The translations under genes and the position numbers were made by a program. A DNA stretch of 36,201 nt from Candidatus Poribacteria bacterium (GTDB lineage: Bacteria > Poribacteria > WGA-4E > WGA-3G), in NCBI GenBank assembly GCA_022824265.1, contig JAJEAG010000029.1, forward strand, positions 1-36,201, read 5' to 3'. Shown here one piece after another: positions 25,139-33,046 of this stretch. The notes beneath the pieces are model-generated. The model was not told where the DNA came from. It did no database searches and was given only the letters and a program-made list of their open reading frames with translations. The first letter of the stretch is position 1, and every line of letters starts with the position of its first letter.

Positions 25139-25858
25139 TTATTTTCCAGTTTTCAATTGTCCCCAAGTTATTGCCAATTTTCCTTGAGGTTGAACAGGAG
25201 CAGGGTTGTCCAGTACCAATTCATCAACATCCTTTTGATGGTCTGAAATCCTTAGCCCATCAACAACACAGTTCGTTGGGAAGTTGGGATCAGGTGGAGA
25301 GGCGTTGTTAATTTCAAAGGTTTCTGCGAACACAGTAGGACCTTTATTAGAGGCGTTTTCCCCTGCCAGTTCTCCATCAAGGTATAACTTCAACCCATCA
25401 GGTCCCCATGTCCCTGCCATGTGATGATGTTCACCTTTCTTCCAGTTTAGTGCCCCACTATCAGCGTTGATCCAACTACCAGCACTTTTTATACGCATAC
25501 GCGCTTTTCCACCATTGTCAAATTGCAGGAAAACCGCATCTGTTCCACGTTTATATGTCATAAATAGAAAAAGTTCACCGGTAACTGTAGCAATATCCAT
25601 GCCCATCGTTACCCATAACTCAACAGTACCTTCTTTCAGATTTACAAACCGATCTTCCACGGGATAGTGAATAACATCGCCAGCATTTTCACTAACAAAT
25701 CCGTTTCCAAATTTACCGGGAGCAAAACTCCCACCATCAACTATTCCACCCTCTTTTTCCACTTCCGCTTTACTTTCAAGCGCAGAAAAGAAGGTCTCTT
25801 TTGCAACAGCAACTGAACAACATAACAATATAATTGTAATGATACTCAATATTTTCAT
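25139..25858 (-). CDS. secreted LamG/concanavalin-like protein with KLAxTWGQLK tail
   Basis: This 239-residue protein has a signal peptide (IITIILLCCSVAVAKE) and a GGAGAC site before ATG 25858. The body is a LamG-type jelly roll: GKFGNGFVS, LKEGTVELWV, MTYKRGTDAVFLQF, then KKGEHHHMAGTWGPDGLKLYLDG and VDGLRISD, the standard order for laminin G-like lectin folds, which bind glycans or act as adhesive modules. After a linker (DNPAPVQPQ) the chain ends GKLAITWGQLKTGK. The same tail ends the unrelated CBM9-like protein at 33047-33850, and the DNA is identical over TGGGGACAATTGAAAA. The tail may be a sorting or anchoring tag. The ligand is unknown. Confidence 0.85.
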   Translation of the reverse strand: MKILSIITIILLCCSVAVAKETFFSALESKAEVEKEGGIVDGGSFAPGKFGNGFVSENAGDVIHYPVEDRFVNLKEGTVELWVTMGMDIATVTGELFLFMTYKRGTDAVFLQFDNGGKARMRIKSAGSWINADSGALNWKKGEHHHMAGTWGPDGLKLYLDGELAGENASNKGPTVFAETFEINNASPPDPNFPTNCVVDGLRISDHQKDVDELVLDNPAPVQPQGKLAITWGQLKTGK

Positions 25859-25966
25859 GAATTGTGTCTCCTCTAATTTGATATTATGCGAGTGAATATT
25901 ATCCGCAGTTTGTTGACGTAATAAAACATAGACATGTTCTTGATATTATATCAATTTACCTATTTT

Positions 25967-27463
25967 TTAAAAAGATTTCTCTGTTAACATGACAGCATTG
26001 TTTTGAATAATGGGACAAAGATCGCAGAGTTGGTCTACACAGTAGTTCTTATAAAGCCGAATTATCCCTTGTTGGATTTTGGCTGTGGGTTTGATCAGAC
26101 GCATCGGTTGTGCTTCTGTAAATAACTGATCTCCAACCTGACGAATGATAGTATTATCCTGCATTTTAGTATAGTCACTGTATAGTGCCAAAATAGCATT
26201 TTGTAATTTTAGACTCTCCGACTCTACTGCCCAAATATATGCTACCGGCAGTATTTTGTTGACTATAATATCCAATGCTCTCGCTTCTCCGATGAGTTTT
26301 GCTTTGTTGGTTCCTCCCTTACCGAAATTAGAGTGTGTTTCCCAATAACCAGTAGGTTCCAGCATTAGAAGTTCAAGCAGTTCTTTTCTGATTTTCCGTA
26401 ACATATCCGATGTATCAGTATTTGCTGCCATTTCACATGTTGGGAGAAAATACATCATCAAACTCCCTTTGCACTGAAAAATTAATTGACTCATTGCAGC
26501 AATACGTCTGGCGGGATGATTGTTTGGACGTATCCTACCAAAACGCCACTGTGATGCCATCATACGATCGGAACTTTTAGATTGATCAGATGTTTCCCAT
26601 AACTTCTCCAACGTTCCGATGAATGGATTTTCTGTTTCCTTAGCAGGCAGCGGTTTCTCTAATTGCGACGGCAAAAGTCCCGCAATACCATAGAGAATGG
26701 CTTGAATTTCATGAACTGTTTTATAATCAAAATCAGCAAAAGGCACACGTTGTGCCAACTCCCGCAAAGGCTTGCTATTTTGTGAGTAACCCAACGCCTC
26801 CATTATTCCTTCATATAGGATTTGTTCAAAATTGAGACGGGTTCGTAACAACCTGACTGCATCTGTTTTTTCTAAAAAACGTTCCTGTCCTAACGCCTCA
26901 AAAACACTCTTGATACTGTCTATATTTAACTGATTTCCTGTGACACGGCAGAAATTGGATGCATCTTCTTCTGCTTGTACTACTTCGTCAAATAGGTCTC
27001 CGATAGGAGCATCTATCCACTTGAGGAGTTCCAGTGTTGGGATTCGCTTCCCATTCTGCAGACGTGTGCGTAAATTAAAATTGTCATTAAATAGCACCAC
27101 ATGCAGAACAACACGATTATATCTTGAATTGAGATGATGTTTGTGGGCATACCATTCTGATGATTTTACATGGATCTCAACATCACCGACACACAGTTTA
27201 CCGTCAATTTCAATCTCTGCATGCATAAAATCTGGACCTTCTTCACGGTTCCAAACCCCTGGTTTCAGCACCCGTATTTCTTTACCAGCAATTGAGATAA
27301 GACTTGCATTAAAGAAACGTTGTCCATTCCACAATTTCTGCACAAAATCTTCATCAATCTTATCAAAATCCGGTTCGTAGAACTGATCTACTTCCCTGAA
27401 TTCCATTGACGAAAATTCACTTGAAGGGACTGAGGGTACATTCCCCTGTGTATGTTCAGACAT
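25967..27463 (-). CDS. DUF2851 family protein
   Basis: This 498-residue protein matches DUF2851 in its N-terminal half: LWNGQRFFNASLIS, GVWNREEGPDFMHAEIEI, GDVEIHVKSSEWYAHKHH, YNRVVLHVVL. The function of the family is not known. The GPDF...VEIHVK spacing recalls the acidic/lysine layout of PD-(D/E)xK nucleases, but the Glu and Lys are three apart, not one, so this is only a speculation. The C-terminus has a Cys cluster (NYCVDQLCDLC) that could bind zinc or iron. The start is 24 bases downstream of the thiE stop, so the two are probably co-transcribed, though no functional link is known. Confidence 0.85.
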   Translation of the reverse strand: MSEHTQGNVPSVPSSEFSSMEFREVDQFYEPDFDKIDEDFVQKLWNGQRFFNASLISIAGKEIRVLKPGVWNREEGPDFMHAEIEIDGKLCVGDVEIHVKSSEWYAHKHHLNSRYNRVVLHVVLFNDNFNLRTRLQNGKRIPTLELLKWIDAPIGDLFDEVVQAEEDASNFCRVTGNQLNIDSIKSVFEALGQERFLEKTDAVRLLRTRLNFEQILYEGIMEALGYSQNSKPLRELAQRVPFADFDYKTVHEIQAILYGIAGLLPSQLEKPLPAKETENPFIGTLEKLWETSDQSKSSDRMMASQWRFGRIRPNNHPARRIAAMSQLIFQCKGSLMMYFLPTCEMAANTDTSDMLRKIRKELLELLMLEPTGYWETHSNFGKGGTNKAKLIGEARALDIIVNKILPVAYIWAVESESLKLQNAILALYSDYTKMQDNTIIRQVGDQLFTEAQPMRLIKPTAKIQQGIIRLYKNYCVDQLCDLCPIIQNNAVMLTEKSF

Positions 27464-27487
27464 GCGTCCATTTTCTCCGTGCAGTAA

Positions 27488-28123
27488 TTATGTCTGTTTT
27501 GCTTCTTGTATCGCTTGCCTAAGTCTATGCGTAGCTGCTGCTGGGTCTTTCTGTCCACATACAGCAGAAATAACAGCGATACCGTGTGCGCCTGCTCGTA
27601 CCACCTCCCCTGTGGTTTGTAAGGTAATTCCACCGATTGCAATCACCGGACATTTTGCTATTTCACACATTCTATGTAATTGTTCTAAACCTTTTGGTTG
27701 TTCTGCATCAGGTTTTGAGGAAGTTTGATATATAGGACCAAACCCAATATAATCTGCCCCTTCAGTTATAGCCTCAATAATCTTCTCTTCAGTTCGTGCA
27801 GATGCCCCGATAATGGTTTCTGTAGGTAGTATTCTTCTACCAATGGATACTGACATATCATCTTGTCCAAAATGTGTTCCCTTTGCTCCAACTGCCAGAG
27901 CAATGTCTGCCCTATCGTTAACAATCAATGGTACACCATGCTTTGAACATATTGCTTGCATCTGGTTTGCAATATCTATCAACTCGCGCGTCGATCCATT
28001 CTTTTGACGGAATTGAATGGTATCCGCCCCTCCCTGTATTGCAAGTTCTGCAAGTTGCGGATGCGTAAATCGTGATTGGCATGTTGTATCAGTAATGACG
28101 TGCAAAACTCCTATGTTTTTCAT
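27488..28123 (-). CDS. thiE: thiamine-phosphate synthase ThiE
   Basis: This 211-residue protein has the usual length. ThiE joins hydroxymethylpyrimidine diphosphate and thiazole phosphate to give thiamine monophosphate in the cytoplasm. Its TIM-barrel motifs are present in order: LHVITD, ADTIQFRQKNGSTREL, LIVNDRADIALAVGA, GTHFGQDDM, IIGASART, YIGFGPIYQTSSKPDA, VIAIGGI and GIAVISAV. No other thiamine gene is in the window, and the upstream 111 bases show no TPP riboswitch core (no CUGAGA element), so regulation is not evident. It is followed by a DUF2851 gene after 24 bases. Confidence 0.95.
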   Translation of the reverse strand: MKNIGVLHVITDTTCQSRFTHPQLAELAIQGGADTIQFRQKNGSTRELIDIANQMQAICSKHGVPLIVNDRADIALAVGAKGTHFGQDDMSVSIGRRILPTETIIGASARTEEKIIEAITEGADYIGFGPIYQTSSKPDAEQPKGLEQLHRMCEIAKCPVIAIGGITLQTTGEVVRAGAHGIAVISAVCGQKDPAAATHRLRQAIQEAKQT

Positions 28124-28234
28124 GTTGGCATTCTATTGAAAATGTGATAAGGTAATGGAATACGCCTGTTATTGGAAATAGGTCAAACCAAGATAAATGT
28201 CTGTAATTAGTATAACATAGATAGGAGATTGTTT

Positions 28235-28870
28235 GTGAGTAATTTATTATTTGAATCTGGGGATAAAGTGCTTTTCATTGGGGATAGTATCACAGATTGT
28301 GGTAGACGAGGTGACCACGCGCCTTACGGCCATGGATATGTACGTAAGATAACCGAACTGATTACCGCTAAATATCCTGAACGCGATATTACTTATGTCA
28401 ATAAAGGGATTGGTGGGGATATTGTTGAAGGTCTTGAGAATCGTTGGGATACAGATGTGATTGATGAAAAACCGGATTGGCTTTCAGTGAAAATAGGTAT
28501 CAACAATGCAAGTCGTCAACTCGGACAAGGTGTCTCTAATGAAGATTATCTACCTGAATGGGAATCATGCTATCGGAGAATTCTTACGCGAGTCAAAGAT
28601 GAATTAGATGCACCAATTTTCCTGTTTGAGATTTTCTATATTGAAGAGGATGTTGAAAACCCGCGTCCATTAGCAGTTGATGCCTATAACGTCTGTATTC
28701 ACCAACTTGCAAGGGAGTTTGAGGCAAGGTTAATTCGGACAAATGATGTGTTTGATAGTGCTGTTGCAGCGAGACCAGGGGCATTATGGACAACCCAAGA
28801 CGGTGTGCATCCGAATGCAGAAGGACATACATTGATGGCGTTAGAATTCTTGAAACTTGCGGGTTGGTAA
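28235..28870 (+). CDS. SGNH/GDSL-type esterase
   Basis: This 211-residue protein starts at GTG 28235, 6 bases after AGGAGA; an in-frame TTG at 28229 is too close to that site. The SGNH hydrolase blocks are all found: block I VLFIGDSIT with nucleophile Ser18, block II NKGIGGD, block III VKIGINN with the Asn, and block V DGVHPN with Asp189 and His192. These enzymes hydrolyse esters on lipids, glycans or acetylated sugars. There is no signal peptide, so it is probably cytoplasmic. It is divergent from thiE and convergent with the CvpA-like gene. The substrate is unknown; deacetylation of sugars would suit the surrounding catabolic genes. Confidence 0.92.
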   Translation: MSNLLFESGDKVLFIGDSITDCGRRGDHAPYGHGYVRKITELITAKYPERDITYVNKGIGGDIVEGLENRWDTDVIDEKPDWLSVKIGINNASRQLGQGVSNEDYLPEWESCYRRILTRVKDELDAPIFLFEIFYIEEDVENPRPLAVDAYNVCIHQLAREFEARLIRTNDVFDSAVAARPGALWTTQDGVHPNAEGHTLMALEFLKLAGW

Positions 28871-28923
28871 ATCGGAATAGTAATGGCAAATCATTCTTAG
28901 AATGCTGGTCTACTTATTAGATT

Positions 28924-29418
28924 TCATTCCGTGTCAAGGTGCTTCTTAACATTCTCTTTGCTAAATACCCATACTTCTTCACCAAATTCCAGCAAATGAG
29001 ACGCGAAAAGCGAATCCTCTATTTGTTCTGGTATGTATTCCTCTATATGCGGATTGAGGAAATGCAGGAGAAGCGAAACTATAAGTACACTTGAGGCAAT
29101 ACCAACTGCTAAGCCGAGGAAACTATTCAACCATCCCAAAATACCTTTCTCAAATATTTCATATAAGCGCGCAAAAATTATATCGGTAATGATTGTGGTT
29201 ACAACAATCAAAACAACAATGCTAATCCATTTTGCCGTGCCTTCGTGAGGGATTATGTTTTCAAGGAGAAAAGCGAGGTCTTGCCATAATTGACTTGCCA
29301 CGACAATACCAGCACCCAAAGCAAAGATGCCCCAGATACTACGTGTGAATCCTGCCATGTAGCAACTAAATCCGGCTAACCCAACAAGAATAATGATTAC
29401 AATATCAAGTAATGTCAT
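28924..29418 (-). CDS. CvpA family inner-membrane protein
   Basis: This 164-residue protein has four transmembrane helices (about 4-22, 27-44, 65-84, 98-121) and the family layout LLDIVIIILVGLAGFSCYMAGF, then GILGWLNSFLGLAVGI, then a hydrophilic C-terminus. CvpA was first described for colicin V production and is today seen as an envelope-homeostasis protein of uncertain mechanism. The conserved Asp in LLDI and Gly-rich second helix are present. It lies 112 bases after a TPR/peptidase-MA gene on the same strand and may be in one transcript with it. Confidence 0.85.
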   Translation of the reverse strand: MTLLDIVIIILVGLAGFSCYMAGFTRSIWGIFALGAGIVVASQLWQDLAFLLENIIPHEGTAKWISIVVLIVVTTIITDIIFARLYEIFEKGILGWLNSFLGLAVGIASSVLIVSLLLHFLNPHIEEYIPEQIEDSLFASHLLEFGEEVWVFSKENVKKHLDTE

Positions 29419-29530
29419 AATGCAATTACAGAATCAAATATACTTGAATCTATGTTATGAATGATTGGTGAGGAATTTCGAATTAGAAATTAAAATATGA
29501 TACCGAGATTATAGGAATGTATTCACTCTG

Positions 29531-30538
29531 TTAATTTAGTAGTATACTCATATCATAAACTTTCCGCAACGCCTTTTCCAGCGGAATACCATTTCCTATT
29601 AGACTTAGGAATTGTCGGATTGAAGAGAAACCACCCTCATTGATTAAAGATGCAACGATTGCTGCGGATTGGAGATACGCAATTTTTCGCTCTGAGACAC
29701 TAAATGTCGTAAAGGGTTGGTTCAATTCAGATATCGTTGGTAGCGTGCCGTTTTTGTCTGCTTGTTGTAAGGAGAGTTTTTCGTAAGACAACAAGGGGCG
29801 AGCAATCGTGTTCGCGAGTCCTTCGTTAAACCAAATTGGACATTTCCCATGTGTTAGCAATTCAACTAACAGATGTGTCCATTCATGTCGGATTAGGGAA
29901 TAGAGGACACCCAGTTCCGGTTCACCATCAGCACAATACTTCAATAGAATATCCCCATCATAACATCCACTTGCCCATTTCGGTAGGTTTGTCTGTGTAG
30001 GTGCATCGTATGTATTTATTATTGAAATACGGACTTGATTATTCGGATAACAATCAAGATGCGAACCAACTTCGTCGTGTGTTTTTTCAACGAGTTGACA
30101 GATATACCAGAGCGTTTTTGGTGTGACAGCAGGTTCTACAGTGAGTTTGAAAAACTTGTATTCTACTATGTGTTGGGGACGTTCCGAATTTTCGGTGTTA
30201 ATAGTCGGATCAAACTGTTGGGTAGGATTATCCACTAAATCTATTTCAGAGATTAGTGTCTGATAGTATGTCTTTTCTTCTTTGATCCGCGCTTGTCGTC
30301 TCAAAACTGTTGGTGAATCAGGACACAATTTGAGTGCCTTATCCAAATACACCAATGCTTGTTCCCATTTCCCTACCATTTCATAGGCTTTCGCAAGGTC
30401 AGCGTAAATATGGTAACGACTCTTATCATATTTCAAGCCAGATAAGTAGTGCTGAATTGCATCAACATAACGGGCTTGTTGATAATAAGTCGCTGCTTGC
30501 TGGAAATAGGATAAAGCGACCACTGACGTATCATGCAC
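29531..30538 (-). CDS. TPR protein with peptidase-MA-like HExxH domain
   Basis: This 335-residue protein is read from GTG 30538. Residues 5-90 hold tetratricopeptide repeats (YFQQAATYYQQARYVDAIQHY, ADLAKAYEMVGKWEQAL). The C-terminal half has the zinc-metallopeptidase motif HEWTH (218-222), with WFNEGLA bringing the third ligand Glu239, as in the peptidase MA family. Such enzymes act in or beyond the periplasm, yet the predicted start shows no signal peptide and no ribosome binding site. The frame is open upstream to a TAA and includes the hydrophobic run ILPFVLPFPI but no start codon, so the N-terminus may be damaged or misread. It lies 125 bases after the half-FHA gene. Confidence 0.82.
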   Translation of the reverse strand: MHDTSVVALSYFQQAATYYQQARYVDAIQHYLSGLKYDKSRYHIYADLAKAYEMVGKWEQALVYLDKALKLCPDSPTVLRRQARIKEEKTYYQTLISEIDLVDNPTQQFDPTINTENSERPQHIVEYKFFKLTVEPAVTPKTLWYICQLVEKTHDEVGSHLDCYPNNQVRISIINTYDAPTQTNLPKWASGCYDGDILLKYCADGEPELGVLYSLIRHEWTHLLVELLTHGKCPIWFNEGLANTIARPLLSYEKLSLQQADKNGTLPTISELNQPFTTFSVSERKIAYLQSAAIVASLINEGGFSSIRQFLSLIGNGIPLEKALRKVYDMSILLN

Positions 30539-30663
30539 GGATTTGTTGCTATTTATTGGAAACGGGAGAACAAAAGGGAGTATATTTGATGTATAAGTTT
30601 CGCAGCGGATTGTAGAAACTGTTATGTAAGATTGCGATGTATCTCCCTTGTTCCCCTTATAGA

Positions 30664-31290
30664 TTAAGATGTCTCTATGTCAACGATTTGGAAAGTAATA
30701 TCGCCGCACTTGAACTCTGCCCCTTCCTGAATTGGAGCTGAGTCATTTACACGTATTCCATCAACATAAACTTGTGTTGGGCTGCCCAAATCTGTAATAG
30801 AGATCTCATCATCATGTGCCTCAAACGTAAGATTGAGATGTGCCAATGTTCGTGTATCAGTTTTTTCTGTATTCTCAGGGCTATTCCACTGTTTCAGTTC
30901 ATCTTCATTCGGAGTTTTTAGTGAATTGGGTAATACATCCGTATCAACATTCCCCATTGCTTCTGGACTATAGGCTGGTTGAGGAACAGCAACGGTGGTC
31001 TGTTGTGTTTCACTTTTTATCGCTTCCATCAGTTTTTCAGCGACGCGTTCCTTTGAACCTACATGAGGTGTAACGCTTTCTGTTTCCTGAAAACGATAAT
31101 GTGCGAAATCAATCAAATCTTTAACCTTATGAAAATGTACTGATCCCTGAATGTTTTTAAGCAGACCTTTCTGTTTCCGACTGAGTTTTTCATTTTTCAA
31201 CCAACAAGTATAAGCTTCCAGAATTTCTGATTCTTTTATATCGGTATCGCTATACCGAGCGTTCTTTGGTGTCTTTCTAAGAAAATGCAT
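30664..31290 (-). CDS. half-FHA-domain protein next to ECF sigma factor, possible anti-sigma
   Basis: This 208-residue protein is read from ATG 31290, which has GGAGGAAAC directly upstream; an in-frame start at 31356 inside the sigma gene is unlikely. The N-terminal 70 residues (LEAYTCWLKNEKLSRKQKGL, then VHFHKVKDLIDFAHYRF) have the spacing of zinc anti-sigma domains (LxxYxxxxL... HxxxCxxC), but the Cys pair is absent. The middle is a disordered Thr/Pro/Glu-rich linker. The last 65 residues match the second half of an FHA domain (LAHLNLTF, ITDLGSPTQVYVDGIRV, GAEFKCGDITFQIVD); the GR motif of the first half is missing. FHA domains bind phosphothreonine. Its place 34 bases after a sigma gene makes a regulator of that sigma factor plausible, but unproven. 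Confidence 0.7.
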   Translation of the reverse strand: MHFLRKTPKNARYSDTDIKESEILEAYTCWLKNEKLSRKQKGLLKNIQGSVHFHKVKDLIDFAHYRFQETESVTPHVGSKERVAEKLMEAIKSETQQTTVAVPQPAYSPEAMGNVDTDVLPNSLKTPNEDELKQWNSPENTEKTDTRTLAHLNLTFEAHDDEISITDLGSPTQVYVDGIRVNDSAPIQEGAEFKCGDITFQIVDIETS

Positions 31291-31324
31291 TAGTTTCCTC
31301 CATTTATATATAACTATAATTTCA

Positions 31325-31942
31325 CTATTGTATCCATCGAATTCCGTTATTAACAAGTATTTGTCTGAGTTCCTGTGTACAACGAAAGATCCATATTTTT
31401 ACTGTTCCATCTTTCCGGTTTAAAATTCGTGATATTTCAGCGACACTGCATCCTTCCAAATGCCTTAAAATCCATGCGATGCGGTGGTTCGGTTTTGTCA
31501 CCTGTTCAAGAGCCTTCTCTAATATTTCTTGTGCCTCTTTTGCTATAATGTGTTTATCGGGTCCTGGTCTCCCATCTTCATATTCATTTAACGGCAGATC
31601 ATCTTGTTCTTCAAGAGTTAATAACGATTCACGGATTCGATCTCTTTTTCGTATCGCATCAATAGTAGTGTTTCGGGCAACGATATTTAACCACGCCTGA
31701 AAACTGCCTTTCTTGGGATCCCATTTTTCGTTTTGTAATTCTCTCCAAACTTTTGTGAAAACATCAAGACTAACCTCTTCTGTATCTTGGTGATCCTTAA
31801 GTATACGATAAGCCTTGCTATAAACCCAATTATAGTGTTTATCAAACAACTGACTAAACGCAGCTTCATCACCTTCTTTTGCTTGTGTAGCCAAATAAAT
31901 ATCTTCTGTAGCGGATAGGTCGTTTTTTGTTTGGCGCGCCAT
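31325..31942 (-). CDS. ECF-type RNA polymerase sigma factor
   Basis: This 205-residue protein has region 2 (AAFSQLFDKHYNWVYSKAYR, DTEEVSLDVFTKVWREL, FQAWLNIVARNTTIDAIRKR) for core binding and -10 melting, a 40-residue linker, and region 4 with a helix-turn-helix (GCSVAEISRILNRKDGTVKIW) for -35 contact. It has no region 1 or 3, as in extracytoplasmic-function sigma factors. GGGAGGG and AGGAGG precede ATG 31942. It is the first of a two-gene unit with a half-FHA protein. Autoregulation is possible: short GAAAC/GTTTC palindromes lie upstream near 31987-31998, but no clear ECF promoter could be defined. Confidence 0.93.
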   Translation of the reverse strand: MARQTKNDLSATEDIYLATQAKEGDEAAFSQLFDKHYNWVYSKAYRILKDHQDTEEVSLDVFTKVWRELQNEKWDPKKGSFQAWLNIVARNTTIDAIRKRDRIRESLLTLEEQDDLPLNEYEDGRPGPDKHIIAKEAQEILEKALEQVTKPNHRIAWILRHLEGCSVAEISRILNRKDGTVKIWIFRCTQELRQILVNNGIRWIQ

Positions 31943-32247
31943 AGGCTAAACCCTCCCTTTTCCTCCTTAAGCCAAAGAAATAATATTGAAACAAGTTTCG
32001 CTACTATTAACGAAACTATTCCGTGTTACGTTACAGAAAAGTATGAAATGGTTTCTATAACAAAGAAATAAAGAGTTTGACAGATAAGAGGTAAGTAATA
32101 TAAATAGGATATAATGTGTAACGTTTTCAAGTATATCATACAACGCATATCAATTCAATCTGTTTACTCAATTAGCAGGGTTATTTAGTTTTAGGTTTTT
32201 CTGATGTATTTTATCACAAACGTTAATGTAGTGTAGTGAAACGCAAC

Positions 32248-32285
32248 ATGGTAGTATGCACACTCCAGAGTGTGCATACTACCAT
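32248..32285. repeat. perfect 17-bp stem hairpin
   Basis: ATGGTAGTATGCACACT (32248-32264) and its exact inverse complement (32269-32285) are separated by CCAG. The stem is unusually long and without a mismatch. No U-tract follows, so it is more likely a REP-like or transposon-derived unit than a terminator. Confidence 0.85.
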
Positions 32286-32312
32286 AAAATTCACGCTAAA
32301 TTGACGTTTACG

Positions 32313-32337
32313 GCAGAATGCGCGTTTGGCATTCTGC
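32313..32337. repeat. second hairpin GCAGAATGC / GCATTCTGC
   Basis: GCAGAATGC (32313-32321) and GCATTCTGC (32329-32337) form a perfect 9-bp stem with a seven-base loop (GCGTTTG), 27 bases after the 38-base palindrome. Confidence 0.7.
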
Positions 32338-32392
32338 ATTGGTTAGGAAACCGAACCTACCGTTGTGTGTAAATAATTATGGCTCCCACTAT

Positions 32393-32435
32393 AATAATAC
32401 CAAACAATACCATTTGGTATTACCGTGGTATTATT
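32393..32435. promoter_or_regulatory. nested inverted TGGTATT array, operator-like
   Basis: The outer arms AATAATACCA (32393-32402) and TGGTATTATT (32426-32435) enclose inner arms AATACCA (32406-32412) and TGGTATT (32415-32421). Four half-sites in two nested palindromes within 43 bases suggest a binding site for a dimeric or tetrameric regulator, or a cruciform. Confidence 0.5.
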
Positions 32436-32755
32436 GCTAAATTGGTTCTTAGGATAGTCACTGTATGGGTTTATAGATGTTTTCTTGAGCATAGAATATT
32501 TTTTTATTTTTCGGTATCGTCTTATATTTTATATATATTGTTTTGATAATTGCGTATCGTAATTTGTGAACATAATTGTTTCATCTTCAACCTAAAAACG
32601 ATATATTATACTAATTATAACATAAGCAGCAGTTAACATAAAATTAAAATATTACTTTTATGTTATTTTTTTGTGTTTTTTCAAAATTTGTATACTATTG
32701 TGTAATATTATTAGCGCGAAAAACTTTACACATCTCATCATATTCCAAGTTTTGA

Positions 32756-32784
32756 TTGACACATATAGGTTGTAGACATAAAAT
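32756..32784 (+). promoter_or_regulatory. sigma70 promoter, TTGACA-17-TAAAAT
   Basis: TTGACA at 32756-32761 and TAAAAT at 32779-32784 are exactly 17 bases apart. It would start transcription near 32791 for the small membrane protein and the CBM9-like gene downstream. Confidence 0.75.
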
Positions 32785-32822
32785 GATAACAATATAATGA
32801 TTTGTTTACTAAGGAGTTTATT

Positions 32823-33017
32823 GTGGATATATTTGACTTGATTGTTGTAGGCGCATTAACATATCTCGTTCCAGTATTATTTGGTACAGTGTTTATTGCA
32901 ATAGCAATTGCATGGGGGATCAGATTAGGTGGTTGGTGGCTTATAAACGCCATTGCTAAGGATCACATACTTAATGAATGGCTCAAACAAACTTTCAACG
33001 CATCCAAAGAAGATTAA
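32823..33017 (+). CDS. small membrane protein, 64 residues, unknown
   Basis: The start is GTG 32823, because AAGGAG (32811-32816) stands 6 bases before it; an in-frame TTG at 32802 lies upstream of that site. The protein has one long or two short hydrophobic segments (LIVVGALTYLVPVLFGTVFI, AIAIAWGIRL) followed by a polar tail (AKDHILNEWLKQTFNASKED). It is unrecognised. It is expressed from a consensus promoter and is followed after 29 bases by a secreted CBM9-like protein, probably in one transcript. Confidence 0.7.
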   Translation: MDIFDLIVVGALTYLVPVLFGTVFIAIAIAWGIRLGGWWLINAIAKDHILNEWLKQTFNASKED

Positions 33018-33046
33018 CAATATACTATATCATAGGAGTAAATCAG

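Larger units (their letters stand above)
31943..32822. other. gene-free regulatory-looking stretch between 31943 and 32822
   Basis: No gene is found. The stretch separates the divergent sigma factor and small membrane protein genes and holds, from left to right, GAAACAAGTTTC (31987-31998), a perfect 38-base palindrome, a second hairpin, a nested TGGTATT array, a very AT-rich segment (about 32480-32720) and a consensus sigma70 promoter. Several are listed as separate features. Confidence 0.6.

Noticed and set aside
28124-28234. Possible TPP riboswitch upstream of thiE
   Set aside because: The CUGAGA and CUGAUC-type core elements are absent in the minus-strand leader.
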